Shown piece after piece: positions 46,845 through 58,741 of a stretch of 64,000 nucleotides of DNA; the first letter of the stretch is position 1; each line of letters starts with the position of its first letter. The position numbers and the translations under genes are program-made. The notes beneath the pieces were generated by a model that was not told the origin of the DNA, made no database searches, and saw only the letters and a list, made by a program, of their open reading frames with translations. The DNA lies in assembly GCA_009760885.1 (NCBI GenBank), contig CM019714.1, forward strand, positions 5,545,312 through 5,609,311, in the 5' to 3' direction. Source of the DNA: Achatina immaculata (Eukaryota; Mollusca; Gastropoda; Stylommatophora; Achatinidae).

Positions 46845-48150
46845 ATGCTCATATCACCGGCTATATGACAAATGTTCATATCACTGGCTATATGACAAAT
46901 GCTCATATCACTGGCTATATGACACATGCTCATATCACTGGCTATATGACACATGCTCATATCACTGGCTATATGACACATGTTCATATCATTGGCTATA
47001 TGACAAATGATCATATCATTGGCTATATGACACATGTTCATATCACTGGCTATATGACATGTTCATATCACTGGCTATAGGACAAATGATCATATCACTG
47101 GCTATATGACATGTTCATATCACTGGCTATATGACACATGCTCATATCACTGGCTATATGACACATGCTCATATCACTGGCTATATGACACATGTTCATA
47201 TCACTAGCTATATGACACATGCTTATATCACTGGCTATAATGACACATGCTCATATCACTAGCTATATGACACATGCTCATATCACTGGCTATAATGACA
47301 CATGCTCATATCACTGGCTATATGACACATATTCATATCACTAGCTATAATGACACATGCTCATATCACTGGCTATAATGACACATGTTCATATCACTAG
47401 CTATATGACACATGCTCATATCACTGGCTATAATGACACATGCTCATATCACTGGCTATAATGACACATGCTCATATCACTGGCTATATGACACATATTC
47501 ATATCACTAGCTATAATGACACATGCTCATATCACTGGCTATAATGACACATGTTCATATCACTAGCTATATGACACATGCTCATATCACTGGCTATAAT
47601 GACACATGCTCATATCACTGGCTATATGATACATGCTCATATCACTGGCTATATGACACATGCTCATATCACTGGCTATATGACACATGTTCATATCACT
47701 GGCTATAATGACACATGCTCATATCACTGGCTATATGACACATGCTCATATCACTGGCTATATGACACATGCTCATATCACTGGCTATATGACACATGCT
47801 CATATCACTGACTATATGACACATGCTCATATCACTGGCTATATGACACATGCTCATATCACTGGCTATAATGACACATGCTCATATCACTGGCTATATG
47901 ACACATGCTCATATCACTGGCTATATGACACATGCTCATATCACTGGCTATATGACACATGTTCATATCACTGGCTATAATGACACATGTTCATATCACT
48001 GGCTATATGACACATGTTCATATCACTGGCTATAATGACACATGCTCATATCACTGGCTATATGACACATGCTCATATCACTGGCTATATGACACATGCT
48101 CATATCACTGGCTATATGACACATGTTCATATCACTGGCTATATGACAAA
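46845..48150. repeat. 27/28-bp minisatellite
   Basis: About 47 units of catatcactggctatatgac plus acatgct; a 28-bp form has ataatgac. The two forms alternate in blocks, suggesting higher-order turnover within the array. Confidence 0.95.
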
Positions 48151-48459
48151 TCGAGTATGTTTTGTTGCTCGCTTAGTGACCTCATTAACTGTTCACGAAA
48201 CCTTCAGGGATGTGGCTCCAAAAGTTGGCATAATAACAAGTTTACGCGCTGGCAAGGAAAACGCCACAGAACCATTTCTAAGAAAGACTTAAGTCTGTTC
48301 TGAATCAAGATGGTTAGATTAGCCCAATTTTCTGTAAGTTTAATCAAGCAATTCTGCTTTGTATGCCGAAAATACTTCTAGAGTCTCGTTTTTATTTATA
48401 CAGATTTACTGTTCAGATTGGGGGGGGGGGGGGTGTGAAGACGCTTGTCCGGTGAGGCA

Positions 48460-48805
48460 ATCAACGACCCATAGCTGATATGCCAGAGTCAGGGTTAGCG
48501 AACCATAACTGATATGCCAGAGTCAGCGAACCATAGCTGATATGCCAGAGTCAGCGAACCATAGCTGATATGCCAGAGTCAGGGTTAGCGAACCATAGCT
48601 GATATGCCAGAGTCAGGGTTAGCGAACCATAGCTGATATGCCAGAGTCAGGGTTAGTGAACCATAGCTGATATGCCAGAGTCAGGGTTAGTGAACCATAG
48701 CTGATATGCCAGAGTCAGGGTTAGCGAACCATAGCTGATATGCCAGAGTCAGGGTTAGTGAACCGTAGCTGAAATGCCAGAGTCAGGGTTAGTGAACCAT
48801 AGCTG
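48460..48805. repeat. 34-bp minisatellite, copy 1
   Basis: About 10 units of gaaccatagctgatatgcca plus gagtcagggttagc; some units lack the gggtta part. Repeated at 49355-49700. Confidence 0.95.
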
Positions 48806-49212
48806 ACCAGACCCTGTCCCACCTCTCTTTGGTACTCCCAGTAACAGGCCTAGCCTGGCTAACGGGGCAAGGATCGCCATAGTCCCCATGGTGGTGGAGT
48901 CTGCTAAAGAAGCACTGCACGCCCCCTGCTTTTTAGCTGTACTCCAGGACTGAAAAAGTAGCCGCCATAACCCGCTCCCACGCCGATACGATGATGTGCC
49001 TCAACACCTTCACGGCATCGGCTGCAAAGAACAACAGTTCGGCAGTTACAGGGAGTTCGAACAAGTACTGTTCGGATTCGGTTGTAACACATGCTTCAGT
49101 AACAGAATATCTGTTTGACTCGTTCAGTCTTTGTACTGGTAGCAAATGACGAGCTGTAGAAATTTCACGAAGACTTAAGAATCACGTTTACTGTTTCATG
49201 TGTCTTCACATG
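48806..49212. other. conserved block, present three times
   Basis: The sequence from tggtactcccagtaacaggc recurs near 48832, 49727 and 51778. It has two overlapping open minus-strand frames of 62-70 codons (for example ELPVTAELLFFAADAVKVLR) with no recognised domain. It may be part of a transposon with its 3' end at 50208 (next entries). Confidence 0.4.
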
Positions 49213-49354
49213 AGCCCAATTTTCTGTAAGTTTAATCAAGCAATTCTGCTTTGTATGCCGAAAATACTTCTAGAGTCTCGTTTTTATTTATACAGATTTA
49301 CTGTTCAGATTGTGGGGGGGGGGGGGTGTGAAGACGCTTGTCCGGTGAGGCAAT

Positions 49355-49700
49355 CAACGACCCATAGCTGATATGCCAGAGTCAGGGTTAGCGAACCATA
49401 ACTGATATGCCAGAGTCAGCGAACCATAGCTGATATGCCAGAGTCAGCGAACCATAGCTGATATGCCAGAGTCAGGGTTAGCGAACCATAGCTGATATGC
49501 CAGAGTCAGGGTTAGCGAACCATAGCTGATATGCCAGAGTCAGGGTTAGTGAACCATAGCTGATATGCCAGAGTCAGGGTTAGTGAACCATAGCTGATAT
49601 GCCAGAGTCAGGGTTAGCGAACCATAGCTGATATGCCAGAGTCAGGGTTAGTGAACCATAGCTGAAATGCCAGAGTCAGGGTTAGTGAACCATAGCTGAC
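49355..49700. repeat. 34-bp minisatellite, copy 2
   Basis: Duplicate of 48460-48805. Confidence 0.95.
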
Positions 49701-50207
49701 CAAGACCCTGTCCCACCTCTCCTTGGTACTCCCAGTAACAGGCCTAGCCTGGCTAACGGGGCAAGGATCGCCATAGTCCCCATGGTGGTGGAGTCTGCTA
49801 AAGAAGCACTGCACGCCCCCTGCTTTTTAGCTGTACTCCGGGACTGAAAAAGTAGCCGCCATAACCCGCTCCCACGCCGATACGATGATGTGCCTCAACA
49901 CCTTCACGGCATCGGCTGCAAAGAACAACAGTTCGGCAGTTACAGGGAGTTCGAACAAGTACTGTTCGGATTCGGTTGTAACACATGCTTCAGTAACAGA
50001 ATATCTGTTTGACTCGTTCAGTCTTTGTACTGGTAGCAAATGACGAGCTGTAGAAATTTCACGAAGACTTAATAATCACGTTTACCGTTTCATGTGTCTT
50101 CACGTGAGCCCGAACTATCTTATTCTGCGTGCCGGGCACCAGGTTAAATCAGCTAAATTCTGTATAATTATACAAACACAGCTTCCTGACAGCCGATGTT
50201 CAGCCAG

Positions 50208-50504
50208 TCAGTCATTTGCATGTCCATTGCGGAAATCTGCCTCCCTAACAGCTCTCCCGCAGGCCTCTCGGTTGTAAGCAAAAGCCCTGCTGCTGGTTTT
50301 ATGATTATGATTTTGGTGAGAGTTTTTATTTAGCACTTGTCCAAACTTCCAAAAACTGCTCCTAGCTTTTTCATGCTCGTCTCTACTGCCCGATCGAGCC
50401 CTAGACAATCCGTACCGTTGCCTGGGATACTGACTTCTGAGTTTCTTTTTCTGACACTGTCCTTCACCCTGTGAGCGGACTGCGGCCAGATGAGATCTGT
50501 TCAA
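50208..50504 (-). pseudogene. probable LINE C-terminal end, copy 1
   Basis: A minus-strand frame of 98 codons ends NREACGRAVREADFRNGHAND, close to the ending REAYRSAVWDAKFRKGHANE of the LINE at 31746-32500. The upstream part is basic and Ser/Arg-rich and not recognised. The call rests on this shared C-terminus alone. A duplicate is at 52260-52556. Confidence 0.5.
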
Positions 50505-51044
50505 AGGTTACGATATCTACTTACACGTCAACAATTCCAAAATCAACATTCGACTGACTGGTAAAACTAAACTGGTTGTTATAGCGACACAGCGTATTTC
50601 TTGTAGCATGCAATAAAGTGTTACCTCGCTAAATGCCAGCTCACAATTCATTTTGTTCAGCTGTGCACGAACAGTGACAGAGTACATATGGACCCTATAA
50701 TCGCCATTCCTGCCAACTGTGAGGTCTATGGTATGACTCGTTTTATGCTAGCAGAAGTATAAGAAACAGTCGAGATCCGTCGTCGATTGTGTTGTATGCA
50801 CGTTGACAAGAGTGACAGCTCTAGGAGGGGCTGGTGCAGGAAATTCAGGACTAGGCACACCAGATGTGAATGGCGAAATGGGAGACTAGAATGACACTCA
50901 ACTGTGACTGATAATCTCGTTCAACATCGCCCGTGAAAAACGTCGCTTCGTGATTTGAGATCAACTTTTGGGGGCTTATTTGTTCTGTACTGTCACGGAG
51001 AAATTTGGTTACAACATGTTCTCTGCACGTTGTGTACCGAAACA
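50505..51044. other. unassigned sequence, duplicated
   Basis: No gene recognised; repeated at 52557-53096 as part of the 2052-bp duplication. Confidence 0.5.
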
Positions 51045-51515
51045 ACTGACTGGGATTCACGAAACAACTGACTGACGTTCACAAAACAACTGAGTGACGT
51101 TCATAAAACAACTGAGTGACGTTCATAAAACAACTGAGTGACGTTCACAAAACAACTGAGTGACGTTCACAAAACAACTGAGTGACGTTCACAAAACAAC
51201 TGAGTGACGTTCACAAAACAACTGAGTGACGTTCATAAAACAACTGAGTGAAGTTCATAAAACAACTGAGTGACGTTCATAAAACAACTGAGTGACGTTC
51301 ATAAAACAACTGAGTGACGTTCATAAAACAACTGAGTGACGTTCACAAAACAACTGAGTGACGTTCACAAAACAACTGAGTGACGTTTATAAAACAACTG
51401 AGTGACGTTCATAAAACAACTGAGTGACGTTCATAAAACAACTGAGTGACGTTCATAAAACAACTGAGTGACGTTCATAAAACAACTGAGTGACGTTCAT
51501 AAAACAACTGACTGG
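51045..51515. repeat. 22-bp minisatellite, copy 1
   Basis: About 21 units of ataaaacaactgagtgacgt plus tc. Confidence 0.95.
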
Positions 51516-51589
51516 TTGCTCAAAGAATGGGGTCAACTTTAGAGTTCCTACTATGTTACCAGTAAGAGGGAGACGAGACATGGGTTCAT

Positions 51590-51759
51590 CTCATAACTAG
51601 GGGCATGACAAGGGTTTATCTCATAACTAGGGGCATGACACGGGTTTATCTCATAACTAGGGGCATGACACGGGTTTATCTCATAACTAGGGGCATGACA
51701 CGGGTTTATCTCATAACTAGGGGCATGACACGGGTTTATCTCATAACTAGGGGCATGAC
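51590..51759. repeat. 30-bp minisatellite, short copy
   Basis: Six units of catctcataactaggggcat plus gacacgggtt. The array is cut by the duplication boundary. Confidence 0.95.
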
Positions 51760-52259
51760 ACTGTCCCACCTCTCTTTGGTACTCCCAGTAACAGGCCTAG
51801 CCTGGCTAACGGGGCAGGGATCGCCATAGTCCCCATGGTGGTGGAGTCTGCTAAAGAAGCACTGCACGCCCCCTGCTTTTTAGCTGTACTCCAGGACTGA
51901 AAAAGTAGCCGCCATAACCCGCCCCCACGCCGATACGATGCTGTGCCTCAACATCTCTACAGCATCGGCTGCAAAGAACAACATCTCGCAGTTACAGGGA
52001 GTTCGAACAAGTACTGTTCGGATTCGGTTGTAACACATGCTTCAGTAACAGAATATCTGTTTGACTCGTTCAGTCTTTATACTGGTAGCAAATGACGAGC
52101 TGTAGAAATTTCACGAAGACTTAAGAATCACGTTTACTGTTTCATGTGTCTTCACATGAGCCCGAACTATCTTATTCTGCGTGTCGGGCACCAGGTTAAA
52201 TCAGCTAAATTCTGTATAATTATACAAACACAGCTTCCTGACAGCCGATGTTCAGCTAG

Positions 52260-52556
52260 TCAGTCATTTGCATGTCCATTGCGGAAATCTGCCTCCCTAA
52301 CAGCTCTCCTGCAGGCCTCTCGGTTGTAAGCAAAAGCCCTGCTGCTGATTTTATGATTATGATTTTGGTGAGAGTTTTTATTTAGCACTTGTCCAAACTT
52401 CCAAAAACTGCTCCTAGCTTTTTCATGCTCGTCTCTACTGCCCGATCGAGCCCTAGACAATCCGTACCGTTGCCTGGGATACTGACTTCTGAGTTTCTTT
52501 TTCTGACACTGTCCTTCAACCTGTGAGCGGATTGCGGCCAGATGAGATCTGTTCAA
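52260..52556 (-). pseudogene. probable LINE C-terminal end, copy 2
   Basis: Duplicate of 50208-50504 with a few substitutions (ACRRAV in place of ACGRAV); frame still open. Confidence 0.5.
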
Positions 52557-53096
52557 AGGTTACGATATCTACTTACACGTCAGCAATTCCAAAACCAACA
52601 TTCGACTGACTGGTAAAACTAAACTGGTTGTTATAGCGACACAGCGTATTTCTTGTAGCATGCAATAAAGTGTTACCTCGCTAAATGCCAGCTCACAATT
52701 CATTTTGTTCAGCTGTGCACGAACAGTGACAGAGTACATATGGACCCTATAATCGCCATTCCTGCCAACTGTGAGGTCTATGGTATGACTCGTTTTATGC
52801 TAGCAGAAGTATAAGAAACAGTCGAGATCCGTCGTCGATTGTGTTGTATGCACGTTGACAAGAGTGACAGCTCTAGGAGGGGCTGGTGCAGGAAATTCAG
52901 GACTAGGCACACCATGTGAATGGCGAAATGGGAGACTAGAATGACACTCAACTGTGACTGATAATCTCGTTCAACATCGCCCGTGAAAAACGTCGCTTCG
53001 TGATTTGAGATCAACTTTTGGGGGCTTATTTGTTCTGTACTGTCACGGAGAAATTTGGTTACAACATGTTCTCTGCACGTTGTGTACCGAAACAAC

Positions 53097-53567
53097 TGAC
53101 TGGGATTCACGAAACAACTGACTGACGTTCACAAAACAACTGAGTGACGTTCATAAAACAACTGAGTGACGTTCATAAAACAACTGAGTGACGTTCACAA
53201 AACAACTGAGTGACGTTCACAAAACAACTGAGTGACGTTCACAAAACAACTGAGTGACGTTCACAAAACAACTGAGTGACGTTCATAAAACAACTGAGTG
53301 AAGTTCATAAAACAACTGAGTGACGTTCATAAAACAACTGAGTGACGTTCATAAAACAACTGAGTGACGTTCATAAAACAACTGAGTGACGTTCACAAAA
53401 CAACTGAGTGACGTTCACAAAACAACTGAGTGACGTTTATAAAACAACTGAGTGACGTTCATAAAACAACTGAGTGACGTTCATAAAACAACTGAGTGAC
53501 GTTCATAAAACAACTGAGTGACGTTCATAAAACAACTGAGTGACGTTCATAAAACAACTGACTGGTT
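53097..53567. repeat. 22-bp minisatellite, copy 2
   Basis: Duplicate of 51045-51515. Confidence 0.95.
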
Positions 53568-53620
53568 GCTCAAAGAATGGGGTCAACTTTAGAGTTCCTA
53601 CTATGTTACCAGTAAGAGGG

Positions 53621-54785
53621 AGACGAGACATGGGTTCATCTCATAACTAGGGGCATGACAAGGGTTTATCTCATAACTAGGGGCATGACACGGGTTTATC
53701 TCATAACTAGGGGCATGACACGGGTTTATCTCATAACTAGGGGCATGACACGGGTTTATCTCATAACTAGGGGCATGACACGGGTTTATCTCATAACTAG
53801 GGGCATGACACTGGTTCATCTCATAACTAGGGGCATGACACGGGTTTATCTCATAACTAGGGGCAAGACACTGGTTCATCTCATAACTAGGTATAAGACA
53901 TGGGCTCATCTCATAACTAGGGGCATGGCACGGGTTTATCTCATAACTATGGGCATGACACTGGTTCATATCATAACTAGGGGCATGACACTGGTTCATC
54001 TCATAACTAGGGGCAAGACACGGGTTCATCTCATAACTAGGTACAAGACATGGGTTCATCTCATAACTAGGTACAAGACATGGGTTCATCTCATAACTAG
54101 GTACAAGACATGGGTTCATCTCATAACTAGGTACAAGACATGGGTTCATCTCATAACTAGGGACGAGACATGGGTTCATCTCATAACTAGGGACCAGACA
54201 CGGGTTCATCTCATAACTAGGTATGAGACACGGGTTCATCTCATAACTAGGGACGAAACATGGGTTCATCTCATAACTAGGGACGAGACACGGGTTCATC
54301 TCATAACTAGGGACGAGACATGGGTTCATCTCATAACTATGGACGAGACATGGGTTCATCTCATAACTAGGGACCAGACACGGGTTCATCTCATAACTAG
54401 GTACGAGACATGGGTTCATCTCATAACTAGGGACGAGACATGGGTTCATCTCATAACTAGGGACGAGACACGGGTTCATCTCATAACTAGGGACGAGACA
54501 TGGGTTCATCTCATAACTATGGACGAGACACGGGTTCATCTCATAACTAGGGACGAGACATGGGTTCATCTCATAACTAGGGACGAGACATGGGTTCATC
54601 TCATAACTAGGGACGAGACACGGGTTCATCTCATAACTAGTGATGAGACATGGGTTCATCTCATAACTAGGGACGAGATATGGGTTCATCTCACAACTTG
54701 GGACGAGACATGGGTTCATCTCACAACTAGGGACGAGACATGGGTTCATCTCATGATTAGGTACAAGACATGGGTTCAGCTCGTG
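53621..54785. repeat. 30-bp minisatellite, long
   Basis: About 39 exact 30-bp units of catctcataactagggacga plus gacatgggtt. The first third matches the short array at 51590; later units carry different variants. Both strands stay open for about 390-420 codons because the unit is a multiple of three without stops. Confidence 0.95.
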
Positions 54786-55044
54786 AATGCAGAGACGAAG
54801 GAACAGTCCAGACACAGGATGCATATTTAATCTCCAAACATGCACAGGAGATTGAAACAAACATTTTCCCGGCCAACAATGGCGGCTACAGTGCTCTGAG
54901 GCGCCAAGGGAATTTGTGGCACATGGGACCGCAATAACGTGTGAGGTTAACTGTAAACCACTGACTAAACTTCGGAGGTGGAGCCCATAACAGAAGCCAC
55001 GGAATGCTCATTATGAACGTCATTCTATGGCATGATGACGGGGC
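54786..55044. other. unassigned unique sequence
   Basis: Nothing recognised. Confidence 0.5.
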
Positions 55045-55262
55045 GTGTTTGGCCCATCATCTGCCCGGGTGTGTTCGGCCCATCACCTGCCCGGGTGTGT
55101 TTGGCCCATCACCTGCCTGGGTGTGTTTTGGCCCATCACCAGCCTGGGTGTGTTTTGGCCCATCACCAGCCTGGGTGTGTTTTGGCCCATCACCTGCCCG
55201 GGTGTGTTTTGGCCCATCACCTGCCCGGGTGTGTTTTGGCCCATCACCTGCCCGGGTATGTT
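55045..55262. repeat. 27/28-bp minisatellite
   Basis: Eight units of ggcccatcacctgcccgggt plus gtgtttt. Confidence 0.95.
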
Positions 55263-55324
55263 TCTGATGCCTTTTCTGTTGGTACCACCTGCCTGAATCC
55301 GGGCCAAGGTATTGTGGGTATGTC

Positions 55325-55456
55325 TATGCATATGTATCTACGTATGTCTCTATCTGTCTGTCTATCTCTCTGTGTGTCTCTCTCTCTTTCTTTCTCTCTG
55401 TCTCTTTCTTTCTCTGTCTCTCTCTGTCTCTTTCTCTCTGTCTCTTTATCTCTCTC

Positions 55457-55489
<33 letters not shown>

Positions 55490-55560
55490 TTTTCTCTCTG
55501 TCTCTCTTTTTCTCTCTGTCTCTTTATCTATCTGTCTCTCTCTCTCTTTCTTTCTCTCTG

Positions 55561-55615
<55 letters not shown>
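55325..55615. repeat. CT-rich microsatellite
   Basis: Imperfect tctctg/tctttc runs ending in a pure CT run. Confidence 0.95.
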
Positions 55616-55616
<1 letters not shown>

Positions 55617-55998
55617 CGCATATGACAGGGAAAAGGTGGAACAGGATCTGAGGATTTTAAATGGCTTTATCAAGAGCAACCTAATCAAGAGCAACCTATC
55701 TAGCCCTACTTCTGTGCAGTAACCGTATTCTGTACATGCTCCAATCCCACTCCTGCTGCGATCTTTGTAGAAAAGTCATAGTGATAAGATTCTCGCCGGG
55801 CAAAGAAGCACCTTCGTACGTCCCGAAGTAATTTGACATTATGTGTTTGTGAGGACCTTGCTCCAACTCTACGTGTTATCTTCAATCATAGGACACAGAA
55901 CGTACCAGAATGCTTGATTGGACATGGTATAATGTAATGGAACATGCACACACCTTCGCGCCCATGTGGTTGCTGTAAATGAGATGTTTTAAACGTAC
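55616..55998. other. unassigned unique sequence
   Basis: Nothing recognised. Confidence 0.5.
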
Positions 55999-56139
55999 GA
56001 GACCAAAGATCATAATAATTAGTGTATAAGTATACAACTATACACGAAGCACTGCAGTAAAACTGTGATACCAGAATGTATAAAATAGGAAAAAAGTAGG
56101 AGCAGCTTTATTACTTAACGATTACAAAGTTGTGACGTT

Positions 56140-56795
56140 TTCGCTTTTCAGGAAAAAGCCTATTACTCCATCTGACAGAGTTATGTTAGTACTGCCTTTC
56201 CACCCGCACGGTCAGATGGTTAAGAAAATTCTTTATCGTCATCTGCCGATAATCCAACTCGACTCCGACACTCCTGACATTTTCTCTGATCCACCCCTGT
56301 TGGCATACAAACGTGAGCCAAACCTTAAGGACATCCTCGTCCACAGTCACTTGAAGCAGAGCCTTACGTATGTTGGCACCAAAAAATGTAACCGCCCCCG
56401 CTGCGTTACCTGCATTACGTTTTGTCTGGGAAAAAAAAACAATCAGCTTTCCCAAAACTATCCTCACTCTTCATGAGGGATTCACATGCGAATCCCGAAA
56501 TGTGATATATGTCATCGTTTGCAAAAGATGCAGGATAACATATATCGGTGAGACGGGCCTCAGATTAGGGGACCGCATGTAAAAACATCTGTACGACATC
56601 GCCCAGCATGCTTCGAAACCAGTCCCAAATCATTTCAATGGACCCAACCACATAGGCAAATCTGATTTTCTGGTAACAGCCATTAAACAATGTCATGCAG
56701 ATGACACAAGCCGCCTGGCACTTGAGAACCGCTGCATTCAAAATTATGGGACGCTGGAACCACATGGGTTAAACTCGCTGTTTAGTTACACGTAA
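56140..56795 (+). pseudogene. Penelope-like ORF C-terminus with GIY-YIG endonuclease
   Basis: The frame from about 56145 reads LFRKKPITPSDRVMLVLPFH and KREPNLKDILVHSHLKQS, the post-RT linker, then CNRPRCVTC. A frameshift in an A-run near 56430 leads to FTCESRNVIYVIVCKRC and YIGETGLRLGDR, the GIY-YIG nuclease core (IYVI and YIGETG strands, catalytic Arg in LRLGDR). A stop follows at 56579, then KHLYDIAQHAS, HFNGPNHIGKSDFLV, LENRCIQNYGTLEPHGLNS (metal-binding Glu in LEN) and stop near 56795. In the family this domain nicks target DNA. Two lesions make it inactive. Confidence 0.8.
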
Positions 56796-57228
56796 CATCA
56801 TCTTCTTCAATCATTATAGTACCTCTCCACTAAATCCACCCCTTCTTACTTTTCAAACTTCCTCACAGCATCACTCTGCAACCCCTCTTCTCTGCATCCC
56901 CTCTTCCCCAATCATCTGTTTCAATTTCTCTTAGTTAGGTTGGTATTGCGTCACTCTCTCTCCCCTCCCCGGTTACCCATCCACCACCCCCAGTTACAAC
57001 CCACCGACCACATGTCACAGGTCTCTATTTAAACAGTCTCCACGTCCCACTAGATCCATTCCTGACACACACCGCCAGACAAGCCACACCTTGCAATTTA
57101 CAGCTAAGTACTCTTTTTTAAAAATTTATTTTTTTTATTTTTTATTTTTATTATTATTCTTTTAAATAGTATTCATGTGAATCCATACTTTATCTCCTCT
57201 CTCTATTTCTTCGTTCTGTATGTTTTTG

Positions 57229-57256
57229 TATGATTAAGGTTCACGCCGAAACGTCA
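57229..57256 (+). ncRNA. hammerhead-ribozyme-like core in terminal repeat
   Basis: The order tgatta, aggttcacgcc (short hairpin GG/CC), gaaa, c, gtc resembles the minimal type I hammerhead found in Penelope-like terminal repeats. Flanking ttgt and acaa could close stem I. It departs from the consensus CUGAUGA (A and U where C3 and G8 are expected, which could still pair). The relatives at 42690 and 44500 have lost the gaaa part. Confidence 0.3.
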
Positions 57257-57316
57257 CAACTTTGTAATCGTTAAGTAATAAAGCTGCTCCTACTTTTTTC
57301 CTATTTTATACATTCT

Positions 57317-57815
57317 GAGACCAAAGATCAAGTTCTTTTGAGCGTCGGTTAAAAACTTGTATCACCTATCTTAATCTGTGTAAATCAGGTTCTGAAGTTT
57401 CTTAATGGATCTGTTTGTTAACTGAAACACGATGAAAACAGATAAGAAAACTTTGTTGTTTGTTTGTTGACTGAAACACGATGAAAACAGATAAGAAAAC
57501 TTTGACCATGGAGATACAAGAAGTTCTTGTGTACAGTTTTAATCAGCGACTGTCTGGGTTAATCATTAATCGTTGACGGCAATCGTGGGATTACCACGGG
57601 AGCAGGAGGTGGAAAAGAAAGAAAGAAAGAAGGAAGGAAAGAAAGAAAGAAAGAATCGTGTGTTACCTGCACTAAAAGTTTGTGATATCTTAAGAGAAGA
57701 ATAAAACATGCTTCACAAGAGGACACAAGACAATATATGACACATGACAACCTAGGACACAAGACACTAGGACACAAGATAACCAAGGACACAAGATAAC
57801 CTAGGATACAATCGC
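57317..57815. other. unassigned, with short repeats
   Basis: A 46-bp block containing gactgaaacacgatgaaaac occurs twice (57420-57505). An AAAG/AAGG run lies at 57614-57654. A loose 24-bp repeat of caagataacctaggacacaa covers 57715-57810. No gene seen. Confidence 0.6.
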
Positions 57816-58726
57816 GCGATGAAAGTACATAACAAAACAAAGAAATCTACTACAGCCAGACAACTAAAATATTCCGAACATACTTGCACATCTGGAGATC
57901 TGATAAAAACCCCTCATACACAGAAAAAAAACACAACGGACAAGGAAGAAGAAGATGACAAAGGTAAGAATGAAGAGAACGAACATACTTTATTTTCAAA
58001 TGGTTAAGAACTGGGCTTGCATGCCCGTCGCACAGCTTTCACTCAGTCAGTCATTCAGCATTTGTTAATGAGCACAATAATCATGAAGACACGATTAAAT
58101 GATTACATATATAAATAATGACATTACAATGTGAGATCTGGCCTTCCCAACTATGTGTACACTATAATCCAGTGCGCCCTGCCATGCAGGAAAATACTCC
58201 ACGCTTCTGATACTACTCTCCCAAAACGGCAGTTTGATGATGGTGGTGATGTGACTGAAGAATCTTACTTTTTTAAAAAACGACCAGCAGACAGCTGTTA
58301 CCTGCACCCGTGTGGTGCTGTTGCCCGTGCTAAGGTCCACAAAAGAAAACAAACCTCACAAATAAGAAAGGAAACGAATTTGACCTGTGGTCACCTCCAG
58401 GTAAACTTTACGTGCTAATTTTCCCCCCTCTTCTGTTTAGATATTGCCGGTTTGGACGAGTAAACAGCCTACGCTCCCGCACACACACGCAAGCAACTTA
58501 CCGTTTTGGTCTTACTTTTCTGAACGCTAATGAGCTTTCTTCGATTTGATTTTGCGTGAAAAGGCAGTACAAATACTGTGACGTGTTCTTTTTCACATGA
58601 CGTGATCCATTAATCAATCAAATTAAACGCAAATATGGGTGGAGCTGGAGTTTTTTTTTTCTTTCATACAAATATATTAAACAGTTTTGACTGCGAGTAT
58701 AAAAGAAACCTCCACATAATGCTTCA
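57816..58726 (+). other. unassigned; two protein-like open frames
   Basis: 57819-58007 is a Lys/Glu/Thr-rich frame. 58131-58418 is a frame of 95 codons with non-repetitive composition (FDDGGDVTEESYFFKKRPAD, SCYLHPCGAVARAKV). A donor-like sequence cag|gtaaac occurs near 58399, but no matching acceptor or next exon was identified. I recognise no family. Confidence 0.25.
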
Positions 58727-58741
58727 ATGGTAACAGATGTG

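Larger units (their letters stand above)
48321..50104. repeat. 0.89-kb tandem duplication
   Basis: 48321-49212 and 49213-50104 match at an offset of about 892-894 bp. Each has a G-run, a 34-bp array and a conserved block of about 380 bp. The copy boundaries share gagccc, a short microhomology. Confidence 0.95.
49708..53811. repeat. 2052-bp tandem duplication
   Basis: 49708-51759 and 51760-53811 match at an exact offset of 2052 bp over most of their length. Each copy has the conserved block, a LINE-like C-terminus, unassigned sequence, a 22-bp array and a 30-bp array. The right edge of each copy falls in the 30-bp array. Confidence 0.95.
56013..57316 (+). mobile_element. Penelope-like retroelement, 5'-truncated, with inverted terminal repeat
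   Basis: A 1304-bp insertion flanked by a perfect 14-bp direct repeat, gagaccaaagatca (55999-56012 and 57317-57330, the last overlapping the element edge by one base), i.e. a target-site duplication. 56072-56140 is the exact reverse complement of 57249-57317 (69 bp). To the left of the repeat is a tail of about 59 bp whose reverse complement is also found at the end of the related piece at 42590-42815. Inverted or direct pseudo-LTRs of this kind are typical of Penelope-like elements. Inside is the C-terminal GIY-YIG endonuclease region. The reverse transcriptase is missing. Confidence 0.85.

Noticed and set aside
48460..48805. Telomere-like agggttag motifs
   Set aside because: Only one such motif per 34-bp unit, with unrelated sequence between; not an interstitial telomere tract.
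53601..54860. Frames of about 420 (minus) and 390 (plus) codons
   Set aside because: Both strands are open at once because the 30-bp unit is a multiple of three without stops. No domain; repeats only.
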